From: Polynucleobacter sp. 80A-SIGWE
GTDB lineage: Bacteria > Pseudomonadota > Gammaproteobacteria > Burkholderiales > Burkholderiaceae
Length of the DNA: 64,000 nt
Direction: 5' to 3'
Assembly (NCBI RefSeq): GCF_018882295.1
Contig: NZ_JACVOR010000001.1
Location: 806,001-870,000, forward strand
Shown: piece after piece, positions 47,320 through 56,342 of the stretch
How the letters are laid out: every line of letters starts with the position of its first letter
How positions within the stretch are numbered: position 1 is the stretch's first letter
Notes under the pieces: model-generated
What the model saw: the letters and a program-made list of their open reading frames with translations, nothing else
Told to the model about the DNA's origin: nothing
The model's database searches: none
Program-made: the position numbers and the translations under genes

Positions 47320-49107
47320 ATGGCCACCATGGATAACTCACAAGAAGTAGCGCGTTTTTGCTTGGATCGGGGTCTGGTAGATCTTGTTCGATTTAAGCAG
47401 GCCGAGACGCAGAGCAAGGTAAGCGGTAAGCCTTTGTACGATGTCTTGGTATGTTCGCATCTGATCGATGATCGTATGGCAAAAGAGGCTATTTCCTCCT
47501 ATCTGGATTTGCCGATTACCAATTTGGCAGATATTCATCATCAAATCGAGCGGCATTTGGATGCTATTCCTGCAAGTTTTGCCATGGAAAATCGAATCAT
47601 TCCATTTGCTGCAGATGATAAAGAAATTAAGGTGGCCATTGCGGAGCCGAGCGCTTTACGCAGTATTAGTAGCGTTCGCTTGATTACCGGAAAAAGTATT
47701 TCAGCCTACATCGTTTCTCCCACTGAAATGGAGGGCTTAATTAAGGCTGTGCAAGACAGCTCCCCTAAGTCATCTAAGGGTGGCAACGTCAGCATCAATG
47801 TCACTAAGGCATCCAATACGGTAGTCGATAAAAATAAATTGAATGCCAATAAGCTCAACAGCTTGATGGGCAAGCAATCGGTACTTGCTAAGCCCGCTCC
47901 AGATACCCATGAGCAGGCTGATGATAGTCAGGGCAATCACGTTATCTCCTTTGTAAATGACATGATTACCGATGCGATTAAACAGGGGGCGAGCGATATT
48001 CATATCGAGATGTACAAAGAGTCAGCAACGGCACGTTATCGCGTAGATGGTGTTCTGGAAGAGTGCAAGAGCCTTAAGGAGTTCTTATTTGCGCACTATC
48101 CCGCAGTAACTACGCGACTCAAAATCATGGCCTCCTTGGATATTTCAGAGCGGCGTTTGCCGCAGGATGGCGCGATTACCATGTCCTTGCCCGAGGGTAG
48201 GGATGTCGATTTGCGGGTTTCTATTCTGCCAACTGTCTTTGGTGAGCGCGTGGTTATGCGTATCTTGGATCGAGATGGCATCTCATTTGATTTAGATAAG
48301 CTCGGTTTTCCAGAAAAAGAATATGCAGATGTGGTTTCTGCTTTCGAGTCTTCCCAGGGAATGGTTTTAGTTACAGGCCCAACGGGATCTGGTAAGTCAA
48401 CGACTTTATATGGGGCGCTAAAGCGTCTAAATAAGCCGGGTGTGAATATTTTGACCGCTGAAGATCCGGTCGAGTTCACTATCGACGGTGTCGGGCAAGT
48501 GCAAATTCGAGATGATATTGGCCTAACTTTTGCCTCTGCCTTGCGCTCATTCCTTCGTCAGGATCCAGAGATCATTTTGGTGGGTGAGATTCGCGATAAA
48601 GAAACTGCAGACATCTCCATCAAGGCTGCCTTAACAGGGCACTTGGTGCTGTCAACCCTTCACGCTAATGACTCTATCAGCACTGTTGTGCGTTTAATCA
48701 ATATGGGTATCCCGGGTTACTTGATTGGCGCTGCATTAACTCTGGTGATCGCCCAAAGATTGGCTCGAAAAATATGTCCAGCCTGTAAGCAGCCGCATGA
48801 AGGAAATCACGAAGCCATACTTCTAAATCTAGGTTTCAGTCCCGAGGCAGCTAAAGCGGCGAAGCCATATCACGGCGCAGGTTGCGATAAATGCAATCAC
48901 ACTGGATACAAAGGTCGCCAAGGAATATATGAAGTATTGAAGGTGAGCGAGGCAATGCGAGCTGCAATTGTTTCTGAAGATAGAAGGAGCTTAAGAAAGA
49001 TTGCTGAGGATGATGGATTTCGACCGATGCAAGCGATTGGCAGGCAGATGGTGATGGATGGGCTTCTCACGATTGAGGAATACCAAAATAACTTAGTCTT
49101 CAACTAG
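47320..49107 (+). CDS. pilB: Pilus extension ATPase PilB/GspE
   Basis: A 595-residue assembly ATPase. An MshEN-type N-terminal domain (about 1-155) precedes the motor: Walker A GPTGSGKSTTLYGAL (about 349), Asp box EDPVEF, Walker B DPEIILVGEIRD, His box TGHLVLSTLHAND. A tetracysteine zinc site follows (CPACKQPH and CDKCNHTGYKGRQG). It powers filament growth, opposing PilT. The MshEN domain can bind cyclic di-GMP in relatives; its key residues were not verified here. An ATG three codons in (47329) is an alternative start. Confidence 0.94.
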   Translation: MATMDNSQEVARFCLDRGLVDLVRFKQAETQSKVSGKPLYDVLVCSHLIDDRMAKEAISSYLDLPITNLADIHHQIERHLDAIPASFAMENRIIPFAADDKEIKVAIAEPSALRSISSVRLITGKSISAYIVSPTEMEGLIKAVQDSSPKSSKGGNVSINVTKASNTVVDKNKLNANKLNSLMGKQSVLAKPAPDTHEQADDSQGNHVISFVNDMITDAIKQGASDIHIEMYKESATARYRVDGVLEECKSLKEFLFAHYPAVTTRLKIMASLDISERRLPQDGAITMSLPEGRDVDLRVSILPTVFGERVVMRILDRDGISFDLDKLGFPEKEYADVVSAFESSQGMVLVTGPTGSGKSTTLYGALKRLNKPGVNILTAEDPVEFTIDGVGQVQIRDDIGLTFASALRSFLRQDPEIILVGEIRDKETADISIKAALTGHLVLSTLHANDSISTVVRLINMGIPGYLIGAALTLVIAQRLARKICPACKQPHEGNHEAILLNLGFSPEAAKAAKPYHGAGCDKCNHTGYKGRQGIYEVLKVSEAMRAAIVSEDRRSLRKIAEDDGFRPMQAIGRQMVMDGLLTIEEYQNNLVFN

Positions 49108-49114
49108 GATTGCG

Positions 49115-50362
49115 ATGCCAGATTTCGATTGGAAGGGAATACAAAATAAGCAGTATGTCTCGGGAACGGTAAATGCCTTGACCCGCGACGAGGCTGCGCA
49201 CAAGCTCAAGCTGGATGGAATCATCATTACCCAGTTAATTAAGAAGTTGCGAGAGGCTGAGAAAGAAGTTAAAGAGAGGCGAAGTTGGAAAGAGCTCTTT
49301 GATTTTAAAAAGAAGGTCAAGTTAACTCAGATTATGATCGCAACCAAAAAAATGGCGACCATGCTGAGATCGGGTTTATCTATCCTGCCTTCTTTGGAGA
49401 TGGTGCGAGATCAGACAGAAAACCCAACGCTAAAAGAGGCTATGGCAAAGGTATCTCAAGATGTTGAGTCTGGATCGAGCCTTTCCCAATCTTTTGCAAA
49501 GCATCCCGATATCTTCAATTCCATCTATATCAATATGGTTAAGGCAGGGGAGTCGAGTGGTCGACTGGATATCTTCCTAGATAAGTTGGTGGGCAGTATT
49601 AGGAAGACTATTAAGATTCGTAAAAGTATTCAGTCTGCCATGCTGTACCCAACTATTTTGCTAGTTGTAGCTACGGTAGTAGTGGGCATCATGATGATCT
49701 TTGTCGTGCCTGTATTTGCACAGATGTTTGGCAGTATTGGCTCCCAGCTCCCAGCACCAACCTTATTCATCATGAGTATTAGTAACTTCCTAAGGGACCC
49801 TTATGGGGGTGGCCTTATGGTGGTAATCATCGTTGTTGGCATCTATCTATTTCGTAGGGCAGTTAAGCAGAGCGTTGCGTTTCGCAAGAAATGGCATAAC
49901 TATCTATTAAAGATGCCGCTAATCGGTGAAATGATCTTGAATTCGAATTTGGCGCAGATCTCGATGGTGTATGGAAATCTCTCCGGTGCAGGCGTCCCTG
50001 TAATCGAGGCTTTGGATATTACAGCCGAGTCATCCAAGAATGAGGTGATTAAGGATGCCATTCAATCCGCCAAGCGGGGGGTATTTTCAGGGGAGCCACT
50101 ATCAAAGCTGTTGGCTGAGATCACTATTTTCCCTAAAACATTTTCACAATTAATTTCCGTTGGGGAGCAGACCGGAAATATGACGGAGATGCTTGAAACC
50201 ATTAGTAGTTACTTCGAGGAAGAATTTGATTCGACGGTAGATAAGCTATCCCAGATGATGGAGCCCATCATGATCTGTTTCTTGGGCGGAGTTATTGGAT
50301 TCATCTTAGTTGCGATGTATCTCCCTATCTTCAAGATGGGTCAAGTGGTTACGGGGTCATAA
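49115..50362 (+). CDS. pilC: Pilus inner-membrane platform protein PilC/GspF
   Basis: A 415-residue protein with two repeated cytoplasmic domains (T2SSF; about 70-195 and 275-395) and three membrane helices. Family segments include MATMLRSGLSILPSLEMV and SVGEQTGNMTEML. It forms the rotating platform for PilB and PilT. Good ribosome binding site (AGGA) 7 bp after pilB. Confidence 0.95.
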   Translation: MPDFDWKGIQNKQYVSGTVNALTRDEAAHKLKLDGIIITQLIKKLREAEKEVKERRSWKELFDFKKKVKLTQIMIATKKMATMLRSGLSILPSLEMVRDQTENPTLKEAMAKVSQDVESGSSLSQSFAKHPDIFNSIYINMVKAGESSGRLDIFLDKLVGSIRKTIKIRKSIQSAMLYPTILLVVATVVVGIMMIFVVPVFAQMFGSIGSQLPAPTLFIMSISNFLRDPYGGGLMVVIIVVGIYLFRRAVKQSVAFRKKWHNYLLKMPLIGEMILNSNLAQISMVYGNLSGAGVPVIEALDITAESSKNEVIKDAIQSAKRGVFSGEPLSKLLAEITIFPKTFSQLISVGEQTGNMTEMLETISSYFEEEFDSTVDKLSQMMEPIMICFLGGVIGFILVAMYLPIFKMGQVVTGS

Positions 50363-50367
50363 GCCTT

Positions 50368-50958
50368 ATGAAGCGCTTTTTACTCCTATCTTTTTCCTGT
50401 CTATATTGGACCATGGGCAATGCTGCCACTCAGCAATATCAAGACATCTCTTTAAGTAATCGTCAGGAATTGCGTCAAAAGTTCTATAGCGGCAGCCCGG
50501 TTAATTCATTTAAGGATGTGACCCATGCCATCCAGTGGATAAGTCAGCAGTCCTACCAACTGCGAAAGAAAATCCCCGATGATCATAAGCGACGTGAACT
50601 ATTGAGGATGATTCACTATGAAGCTACTCGCTATCAATTGGATCCAGATTTGGTGCTTGCATTAATCGAGGTGGAAAGTGGTTTCAATCGATTTGCACTT
50701 TCTCACGTTGGCGCCTCTGGACTGATGCAGGTCATGCCTTTTTGGAAGGGGCTGATTGGAGTGGAAAAAGATTCCCTATTCGACGCCCAAACTAACTTGC
50801 GATATGGCTGCATCATCTTGCGCCACTACCTGGACATTGAAAAAAATGATGTTGCTAGAGGGTTGGCTAGATATAACGGCAGCCTTGGTACGGATACCTA
50901 CTCATCCTTAGTTCTTAATACATGGCAGGCAAAATATCGTTATGCGCTCAATAACTAA
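50368..50958 (+). CDS. Lytic transglycosylase, SLT type
   Basis: A 196-residue periplasmic protein with signal peptide (about 1-19, ending GNA) and an SLT/goose-lysozyme-like domain: catalytic Glu in ALIEVESGFNRFALSHVGASGLMQVMP (in two parts LIEVESGFNRF and ASGLMQVMP), and ARYNGS near the end. Such enzymes cleave peptidoglycan glycan strands; beside pilC it probably opens the wall for the pilus machine. It overlaps the next gene by 17 bp. Confidence 0.9.
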   Translation: MKRFLLLSFSCLYWTMGNAATQQYQDISLSNRQELRQKFYSGSPVNSFKDVTHAIQWISQQSYQLRKKIPDDHKRRELLRMIHYEATRYQLDPDLVLALIEVESGFNRFALSHVGASGLMQVMPFWKGLIGVEKDSLFDAQTNLRYGCIILRHYLDIEKNDVARGLARYNGSLGTDTYSSLVLNTWQAKYRYALNN

Positions 50959-51799
50959 AACAATCATTTTTAGCTGTTCAATACTCTTGCCCGCTATTGC
51001 CTTTGGAAAATGCATTGGCGACCAGAATTCTCCGTATCCAGTGCGCAGCGTTTATGTGGTTCCACAAATGGCTGCATCACAGCTGTATGTTCGTTGGAGC
51101 CCGGTCTTGGAGAAGGTGGGCCTAGCTGCAGGCATCTGTTTTGATTTAACAATTGTCCAGACTATTCCAGATTTTGAACGTGAGCTCTTGAGTGGCAAAC
51201 CCAATTTTGCCTTTATGAACCCTTATCACGAGGTTATGGCCTATCGCGCTAAGGGGTACTTGCCCTTATTGGCTGATGGTAAAAATCAGCTGGATGGAAT
51301 TATTGTTGTTAGAAACAAAAGTAAGATCGAAAATATTAATGATTTGCGTGGCGCTAAGTTGGCGTTCCCAGCACCAAATGCATTTGCAGCCTCCCTCTTG
51401 GTGCGGGCCACCCTAGCAAAACAGGGAATTAATATCGAACCAATTTATGTTAAATCCCACAACAATGTTTATAGATCGGTTATTGCTGGCGATGTCAGTG
51501 CTGGAGGCGCTGTAAACAATACATTGCAAAGAGAGCCTGCTGAAGTTCAGGAGCAGCTCCGGGTGCTCTTTAAAACAAGTGGTTATATGCCGCACCCGTT
51601 TTCCGTAAATCCAAAAATCCCATTAAAGGAGCGTAATCTGGTAGTGCAAGCTTTTCTGGATTTGGCAAAAACCGATGAGGGTCGTCGACTATTAGATGGC
51701 ATTCAGATGCCGGAGCCTATTCCAGTGAATTACGCCCGAGATTACCAGTCCTTGGAGGGTTTGGGTTTAGAGAAATTTGTGGTGAATAGTGCTAACTGA
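50942..51799 (+). CDS. PhnD-like periplasmic binding protein coupled to a diguanylate cyclase
   Basis: A 285-residue secreted protein (signal peptide about 1-22) of the phosphate/phosphite/phosphonate-binding (PhnD-like) family: FAFMNPYHEVMAYRAKGYLP and DLRGAKLAFPAPNAFAASLLVR. No transporter genes adjoin it; instead it overlaps by 11 bp a GGDEF gene. It therefore probably senses a ligand for that cyclase rather than feeding a permease. The ligand need not be a phosphonate. Confidence 0.85.
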   Translation: MRSITKTIIFSCSILLPAIAFGKCIGDQNSPYPVRSVYVVPQMAASQLYVRWSPVLEKVGLAAGICFDLTIVQTIPDFERELLSGKPNFAFMNPYHEVMAYRAKGYLPLLADGKNQLDGIIVVRNKSKIENINDLRGAKLAFPAPNAFAASLLVRATLAKQGINIEPIYVKSHNNVYRSVIAGDVSAGGAVNNTLQREPAEVQEQLRVLFKTSGYMPHPFSVNPKIPLKERNLVVQAFLDLAKTDEGRRLLDGIQMPEPIPVNYARDYQSLEGLGLEKFVVNSAN

Positions 51800-52982
51800 T
51801 CGTCGACACCCTTCAGCTAAAAAAGTTTTTTATCGTCTCATTTCGTGGTTAGGTGGAATTGCCGCAGTAATGATGTTGGTAACTAGCATTTGGACTTACG
51901 TGAGCGTTGATAACCTCATTACGTCCTCGCGTGATCGCTCTTTATCTCTGCTATCGGCGGGTATGGCCACTTCAGTGAGTGATTTGATTGTGACTAGGGA
52001 TTACGGAGCTTTGGAGGCAACCCTACGGCATTCATTTTCTAATGAGGCTATTGAAGCGATTGCAGTCACAGACTTAAGTGGACATGTCTTAGTAAGCTTA
52101 TTAAGAAAATCAGATGATTCTGTTGTTCTCAATTTTGAGAGCTCAGAATTGCATATTCCTCAATCCGGAACGGTTGAAAAAATTGAAGATGCTGATAGGG
52201 GATATATTTCAGCTTGGCAGAAAATCGACCCAGGGGTTGCTTTAGGGTGGCTTCATATTAAAGTGTCAACTAAATTTTCAGATGACATTCTTGCTCATAT
52301 GAAGCGCAATATGATTATTTTTGCATCGCTATTGTTCTCGGTGGCCTTGAGTATTGCTGTTTACGCTATTTACTTCGAAGTTAAAAAAATTAATGCGCGT
52401 GAGCGGGCTTTAATCCAAAGTAATGATGAGCTATCTGATGCTGCTCACCATGACTCTTTAACAAAGTTGCCAAATCGATTATCTTTGGAGCATTTAATGC
52501 AAAATGCCATGGCTGCAGTTCGCCTAAAGGGTGGGGTATTGGCCATTTGTTTTCTGGATTTGGATGGGTTTAAGCAGGTTAATGATCAATTTGGCCATAA
52601 GGCGGGTGACCTAGTATTGCAATCTGTAGCTAATCGCTTAAGGAGAATGATTCGGGCTGAAGATTCAGTGCTGCGCTTGGGTGGGGATGAATTTGTACTC
52701 CTATTGGGCGATCTTCTTACGCGTAATCAAGTGGAGGGTTTGCTGAATCGAATTATTCTCGCTCTTCAAGAGCCAATTCGTATTGGTGCTGAACAGGCTT
52801 TCGTCGGTGCAAGCATTGGCGTTACCTTATTCCCTTTTGATAATGGTCCAGTAAGCTCCTTACTTTCTCATGCTGATCAAGCAATGTACCAAGCAAAACT
52901 CGATGGAAAAAATTGCTGGAGATTCTTTGAGCCTTCAGAGCAACCCGACATTCCTTTGTCTAGGGCGTCTGCATCCGCCTAG
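51789..52982 (+). CDS. Membrane diguanylate cyclase with periplasmic domain (GGDEF)
   Basis: A 397-residue protein with GTG start overlapping the PhnD-like gene. Two membrane helices (about 18-38 and 176-198) enclose a periplasmic sensor domain of about 135 residues; the GGDEF domain follows (about 220-385) with active RLGGDEFV and a product-inhibition site RAED just before it. It should make cyclic di-GMP, controlled by the neighbouring binding protein. Confidence 0.92.
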   Translation: MLTDRRHPSAKKVFYRLISWLGGIAAVMMLVTSIWTYVSVDNLITSSRDRSLSLLSAGMATSVSDLIVTRDYGALEATLRHSFSNEAIEAIAVTDLSGHVLVSLLRKSDDSVVLNFESSELHIPQSGTVEKIEDADRGYISAWQKIDPGVALGWLHIKVSTKFSDDILAHMKRNMIIFASLLFSVALSIAVYAIYFEVKKINARERALIQSNDELSDAAHHDSLTKLPNRLSLEHLMQNAMAAVRLKGGVLAICFLDLDGFKQVNDQFGHKAGDLVLQSVANRLRRMIRAEDSVLRLGGDEFVLLLGDLLTRNQVEGLLNRIILALQEPIRIGAEQAFVGASIGVTLFPFDNGPVSSLLSHADQAMYQAKLDGKNCWRFFEPSEQPDIPLSRASASA

Positions 52983-53054
52983 GCTGGTTCTTATTACTGC
53001 TAGCGGTGAAAGCAATTAAAATAGTTGCTAATAAATTATCGATTAAAACAGTCC

Positions 53055-54137
53055 GTGAAAAATAAAGACAAGAAAAGATTGGCAGTAGCCCCCATGATGG
53101 AGTGGACCGATCGCCATTGCCGTTCTTTTCATCGCACTCTTACTAAGGAAGCGGTTCTCTATACCGAGATGGTCACTACGGGCGCACTCATTCATGGGGA
53201 TGTACCACGCCATTTAGATTATTCGCAAGATCAACATCCTGTCGTTCTTCAATTGGGTGGTTCTGAGCCATCTGATTTAGCTAAGGCCGCAGAGTTGGCG
53301 CAGCAATGGGGCTACGACGAGATTGACCTCAACTGTGGTTGCCCATCGGAGCGGGTTCAGCGCGGAGCATTTGGCGCTTGCCTTATGGCAGAGCCACAAC
53401 TTGTTGCTGATTGTGTCAAGGCAATGAAGGCGGCCGTCGATACTCCGATCTCCGTCAAACATCGTCTTGGTTTGGATTCGATGGATGCTGCCAATTCTGA
53501 AGTGGATTATCAATTTACCCTGAACTTCATTCTTGCTGTGGCAGATGCTGGTGCAAGTCAGGTGACTATTCATGCACGCAATGCCGTACTCAAAGGTTTG
53601 TCTCCTAAAGAAAATCGTAGCAAACCACCATTACGTTATGAAGTAGCAGCCAAGCTTCGGCTCGATGCTCAAAAACAATTTCCGAATCTAAAGGTACTGC
53701 TGAATGGTGGGTTAGAAACCAATGATCAAATTGCTGGTCACTGGAATGATTTCGATGGCTTTATGGTGGGTAGGGCGGCATACCATTTCCCGGCATTGCT
53801 TTTAGGTTGGGATGACATGATCAATACGGATGGAGATGCTGCTGGATATCTCTTTAGTGAGACTGAATGGCATCGCATTCAAATTGCACTGGTGAAACAA
53901 GTTCAAGCCTGGTTTGATGAGTGCCAAGCTAAAGGCAAGCCTTTTTATATCGGCGCTTTCACAAGACATATTTTAGGATTGGCCCACGGTAGGGCTGGAT
54001 CGCGTTATTGGCGCCAACGCCTCTCAGACCATCATGCTTTAGCCAAAGTTCAAAGCAAAGCCGCTATTTTGGATTTCTTTATCGATGCGAGCTTGTGCCT
54101 TGGGGATTGGGCTGCGTTTGAGTTTGAGGTCGCCTAA
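53055..54137 (+). CDS. dusA: tRNA-dihydrouridine synthase A
   Basis: About 360 residues from GTG at 53055; a TTG at 53025 is in frame but no ribosome binding site favours either. The flavoenzyme reduces uridines 20/20a in tRNA D-loops. Motifs: VAPMMEWTDRHCR, EIDLNCGCPSERVQRGAFGA with catalytic cysteine, and QVTIHARNA. It stands just upstream of tRNA-His. Confidence 0.95.
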   Translation: MKNKDKKRLAVAPMMEWTDRHCRSFHRTLTKEAVLYTEMVTTGALIHGDVPRHLDYSQDQHPVVLQLGGSEPSDLAKAAELAQQWGYDEIDLNCGCPSERVQRGAFGACLMAEPQLVADCVKAMKAAVDTPISVKHRLGLDSMDAANSEVDYQFTLNFILAVADAGASQVTIHARNAVLKGLSPKENRSKPPLRYEVAAKLRLDAQKQFPNLKVLLNGGLETNDQIAGHWNDFDGFMVGRAAYHFPALLLGWDDMINTDGDAAGYLFSETEWHRIQIALVKQVQAWFDECQAKGKPFYIGAFTRHILGLAHGRAGSRYWRQRLSDHHALAKVQSKAAILDFFIDASLCLGDWAAFEFEVA

Positions 54138-54157
54138 ACCCCGCATCTAAGCCATTT

Positions 54158-54187
54158 TTGACAGGATTTTGCCTCAAAAGCTATAAT
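54158..54187 (+). promoter_or_regulatory. Promoter of tRNA-His
   Basis: A perfect TTGACA (54158-54163), an 18-base spacer and a perfect TATAAT (54182-54187), 14 bp before the mature tRNA. Confidence 0.85.
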
Positions 54188-54200
54188 CTATGTCTTCAGT

Positions 54201-54277
54201 GGCGGACGTAGCTCAGTTGGTAGAGTCCCAGATTGTGATTCTGGTTGTCGCGGGTTCGAGCCCCGTCGTTCGCCCCA
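54201..54277 (+). tRNA. hisT_tRNA: tRNA-His (anticodon GTG)
   Basis: A 77-base tRNA. Acceptor GCGGACG (54202-54208) pairs with CGTTCGC (54267-54273), with the extra G-1 at 54201 opposite discriminator C at 54274, the histidine hallmark. CCA is encoded (54275-54277). The D-arm has GCTCAGTTGGTAGAG, the anticodon loop TTGTGAT within stem CCAGA/TCTGG, and the T-loop GGTTCGAGCCC. It is a single tRNA with its own promoter and terminator. Confidence 0.97.
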
Positions 54278-54297
54278 CTAAATTCTGAATTTTCAAG

Positions 54298-54330
54298 AGC
54301 CTCCAATTAGCATTCCAGGAGGCTTTTTTA
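54298..54330 (+). terminator. Intrinsic terminator after tRNA-His
   Basis: AGCCTCC (54298-54304) and GGAGGCT (54318-54324) form a stem, followed by six T (54324-54329). The next ~160 bp up to the end of the Ala-rich gene hold no recognised feature. Confidence 0.85.
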
Positions 54331-54492
54331 TTGCCCATGAAGTTCTCGTGATCCCTTTTGGGTATTTATGAGAGGGGTTCAATCAGCGCTGCAGTTGTTG
54401 ATCGATAAGCAGTCAAACAAGATCTAAGCACTACCACCCAGTTGTATGAGTTGGCTACTGCCAGTCCATTTGCTTCGATGTCCAGAGCTATA

Positions 54493-54996
54493 TTATTTTG
54501 GAGTCTGAATATTTTTACGAGCATTACGAGCCGACTCTGAGGCAAGGTTAGACATTCGTACTGCTTCGGCTGCAGCGTCTGCAGCGCGCTTGGTAGCTTC
54601 TGCAGCTTCGGCCGAAGCTCTGATTGAAGATTCTTCTGCTTGATGAGCAACTGCCGCTGCCGCTGCGGATGCCGCTGCGGATGCTGCCGCTGCCGCCTCG
54701 ATTGCTGCTTCTGCAGATGCTGCTGCCGCATCTGCAGCTGCTTCTGCAGCATCGATAACTGATTCTGATGCCGCTAATTTGGCTGCTGTTGCAGAGCTCT
54801 TAGCTGCTAACAAGGCTTTTTCGGCGGCAATTGCAGCGCGTTTAGCAGCCTCAAGCGCGCTAGCAGTCAGCATCTTTAGACTTCCAATTGCTTCCGTATA
54901 GCGTTTATTGACTACCAAGTAGCCGCTACGCAAATTACTCACCTCTGTTTCAAGGGTAATTAATTTGGAATAAATTTTTTCAATGTTGTCGTTCAT
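54493..54996 (-). CDS. Alanine-rich helical protein of unknown function
   Basis: A 167-residue protein. About 45% of residues 50-140 are Ala, in A/E/K/S heptad-like blocks (for example SAEAAIEAAAAASAAASAA), so it is probably a long rod or coiled coil; the N-terminal 45 residues are less biased and end in Lys/Arg. No signal peptide or membrane helix. The ribosome binding site AGAGAG precedes the ATG, supporting this frame over overlapping ones. It might be a structural, phasin-like or nucleic-acid-associated protein, but nothing decides this. Confidence 0.65.
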   Translation of the reverse strand: MNDNIEKIYSKLITLETEVSNLRSGYLVVNKRYTEAIGSLKMLTASALEAAKRAAIAAEKALLAAKSSATAAKLAASESVIDAAEAAADAAAASAEAAIEAAAAASAAASAAAAAVAHQAEESSIRASAEAAEATKRAADAAAEAVRMSNLASESARNARKNIQTPK

Positions 54997-55115
54997 AGCT
55001 CTCTTAAGTTTGCCTATAAGTCATATTCCATCACTTTTCACCTAAAGACAAGGAAATGAGTCACCGAGGCTGAAGTGAATTGAAAATAAGTCATTTTTAG
55101 ATACATAATGGAAAC

Positions 55116-56339
55116 ATGAGTACTAAGAATAAAAAGCCTATCGAACTGCCAACACCTGAGATGCAAGGGGAGTTGGAAAAGCGGGGTTGGGCTTTATCGG
55201 CTTTATCAGAAGCTGCGGCTGCGCTAGCTAGAGCGGACTCTACGGATTTGCTGGTTGCAGAAGTTTGTAGCGCCATTGCTGCCCAAGGCCCCTACGTATT
55301 GGCATGGGTTGGCAGAGCAGACGATGATGTCAATAAGACGGTTACGGTAATGGGTGGTGCGGGTTCCGCTATTGCTTATATTGAAAATATTGTAGTTAGT
55401 TGGTCAGATCAAAATATTTCTGGAATGGGCCCGGGTGGCTTAGCAATTCGTACTGGAAAGTCTAGCGTTGTGGTGGACTCGGAGTCGGATGAAGGTTTTA
55501 TCTCTTGGCGTGAGTTGGCTCGAAAATTCGGTATCCGTTCTGCTATAGGTTGCCCAATACCTGATGGAGAACTCCATCCTTTCGGCGTTCTGCTTGTCTA
55601 TTCAAAAGTGCCAAATGCTTTTGGTGAATCTGAGATTCAGCTCTTTGAAAGTCTGGCAAAAGAAATTGGGTTTGGCCTGAGGTCTATTGAGCGCCAGCAT
55701 AAGCTGGATGACGAGATTCACGAAAAAGAGCAAACGCAGGAGCGCTTGGCTGATGCCCTCAAAGCTACCATTGAGGCCATGGCTAGAACAATGGAGTGGC
55801 GCGATCCGTATACGGCGGGCCATCAAAAGAGAGTGGCTTCGATCGCCACTGCGATTGCTAGGAAAATGGGTTGGGACGACACTTCTATTCAAGCGCTTTA
55901 TATGGCGGCGATGGTTCATGACATAGGCAAGGTTGCGGTGCCATCAGAAATTCTGACCAAGCCCACTCGATTGACCGATCTAGAAATGCTAATGGTTCAG
56001 GGCCATGTAGAGTCGGGTTATCAAATCCTTAAAGACATTCCATTCCCATGGCCGATTGCAGATATGGTGAGGCAACATCATGAGCGCCTTGATGGCAGCG
56101 GCTACCCGCATGGCCTGAAGGGAGAGCAAATCTGCCCTGAAGCAAGAATTTTGGCAGTCGCTGACACTATAGAAGCGATGGCCACTCACCGCCCTTATCG
56201 TGCGGCACGAGGTTTGTCGGCCGCCATGGATGAAGTGCGTGCAGAGGCTGGAATAAAGTTAGATGTAAAAGTGGTGGATGCAGCTTTTGAGTTACTTAAC
56301 TCAGGCAATGAATTGCAGGCTTTAATTGAGACGCAATAA
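55116..56339 (+). CDS. GAF-HD-GYP cyclic di-GMP phosphodiesterase
   Basis: A 407-residue cytoplasmic protein. An N-terminal GAF domain (about 25-190) precedes a coiled linker and an HD-GYP domain (about 215-390) with MVHDIGKVAVP and HHERLDGSGYP, the metal and signature residues. It should hydrolyse cyclic di-GMP, balancing the GGDEF enzyme encoded 3 bp downstream. Ribosome binding site GGAAA. Confidence 0.94.
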   Translation: MSTKNKKPIELPTPEMQGELEKRGWALSALSEAAAALARADSTDLLVAEVCSAIAAQGPYVLAWVGRADDDVNKTVTVMGGAGSAIAYIENIVVSWSDQNISGMGPGGLAIRTGKSSVVVDSESDEGFISWRELARKFGIRSAIGCPIPDGELHPFGVLLVYSKVPNAFGESEIQLFESLAKEIGFGLRSIERQHKLDDEIHEKEQTQERLADALKATIEAMARTMEWRDPYTAGHQKRVASIATAIARKMGWDDTSIQALYMAAMVHDIGKVAVPSEILTKPTRLTDLEMLMVQGHVESGYQILKDIPFPWPIADMVRQHHERLDGSGYPHGLKGEQICPEARILAVADTIEAMATHRPYRAARGLSAAMDEVRAEAGIKLDVKVVDAAFELLNSGNELQALIETQ

Positions 56340-56342
56340 AGC

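Noticed and set aside
53277-53573. 98-residue minus-strand frame inside dusA
   Set aside because: Antisense to the conserved catalytic core of DusA with no signals of its own.
54366-54752. Minus-strand frame encoding a Gln/Arg-rich 128-residue protein
   Set aside because: It is the alternate reading of the GCN-rich repeats of the alanine-rich gene; no ribosome binding site, and composition is what a shifted Ala-rich frame produces.
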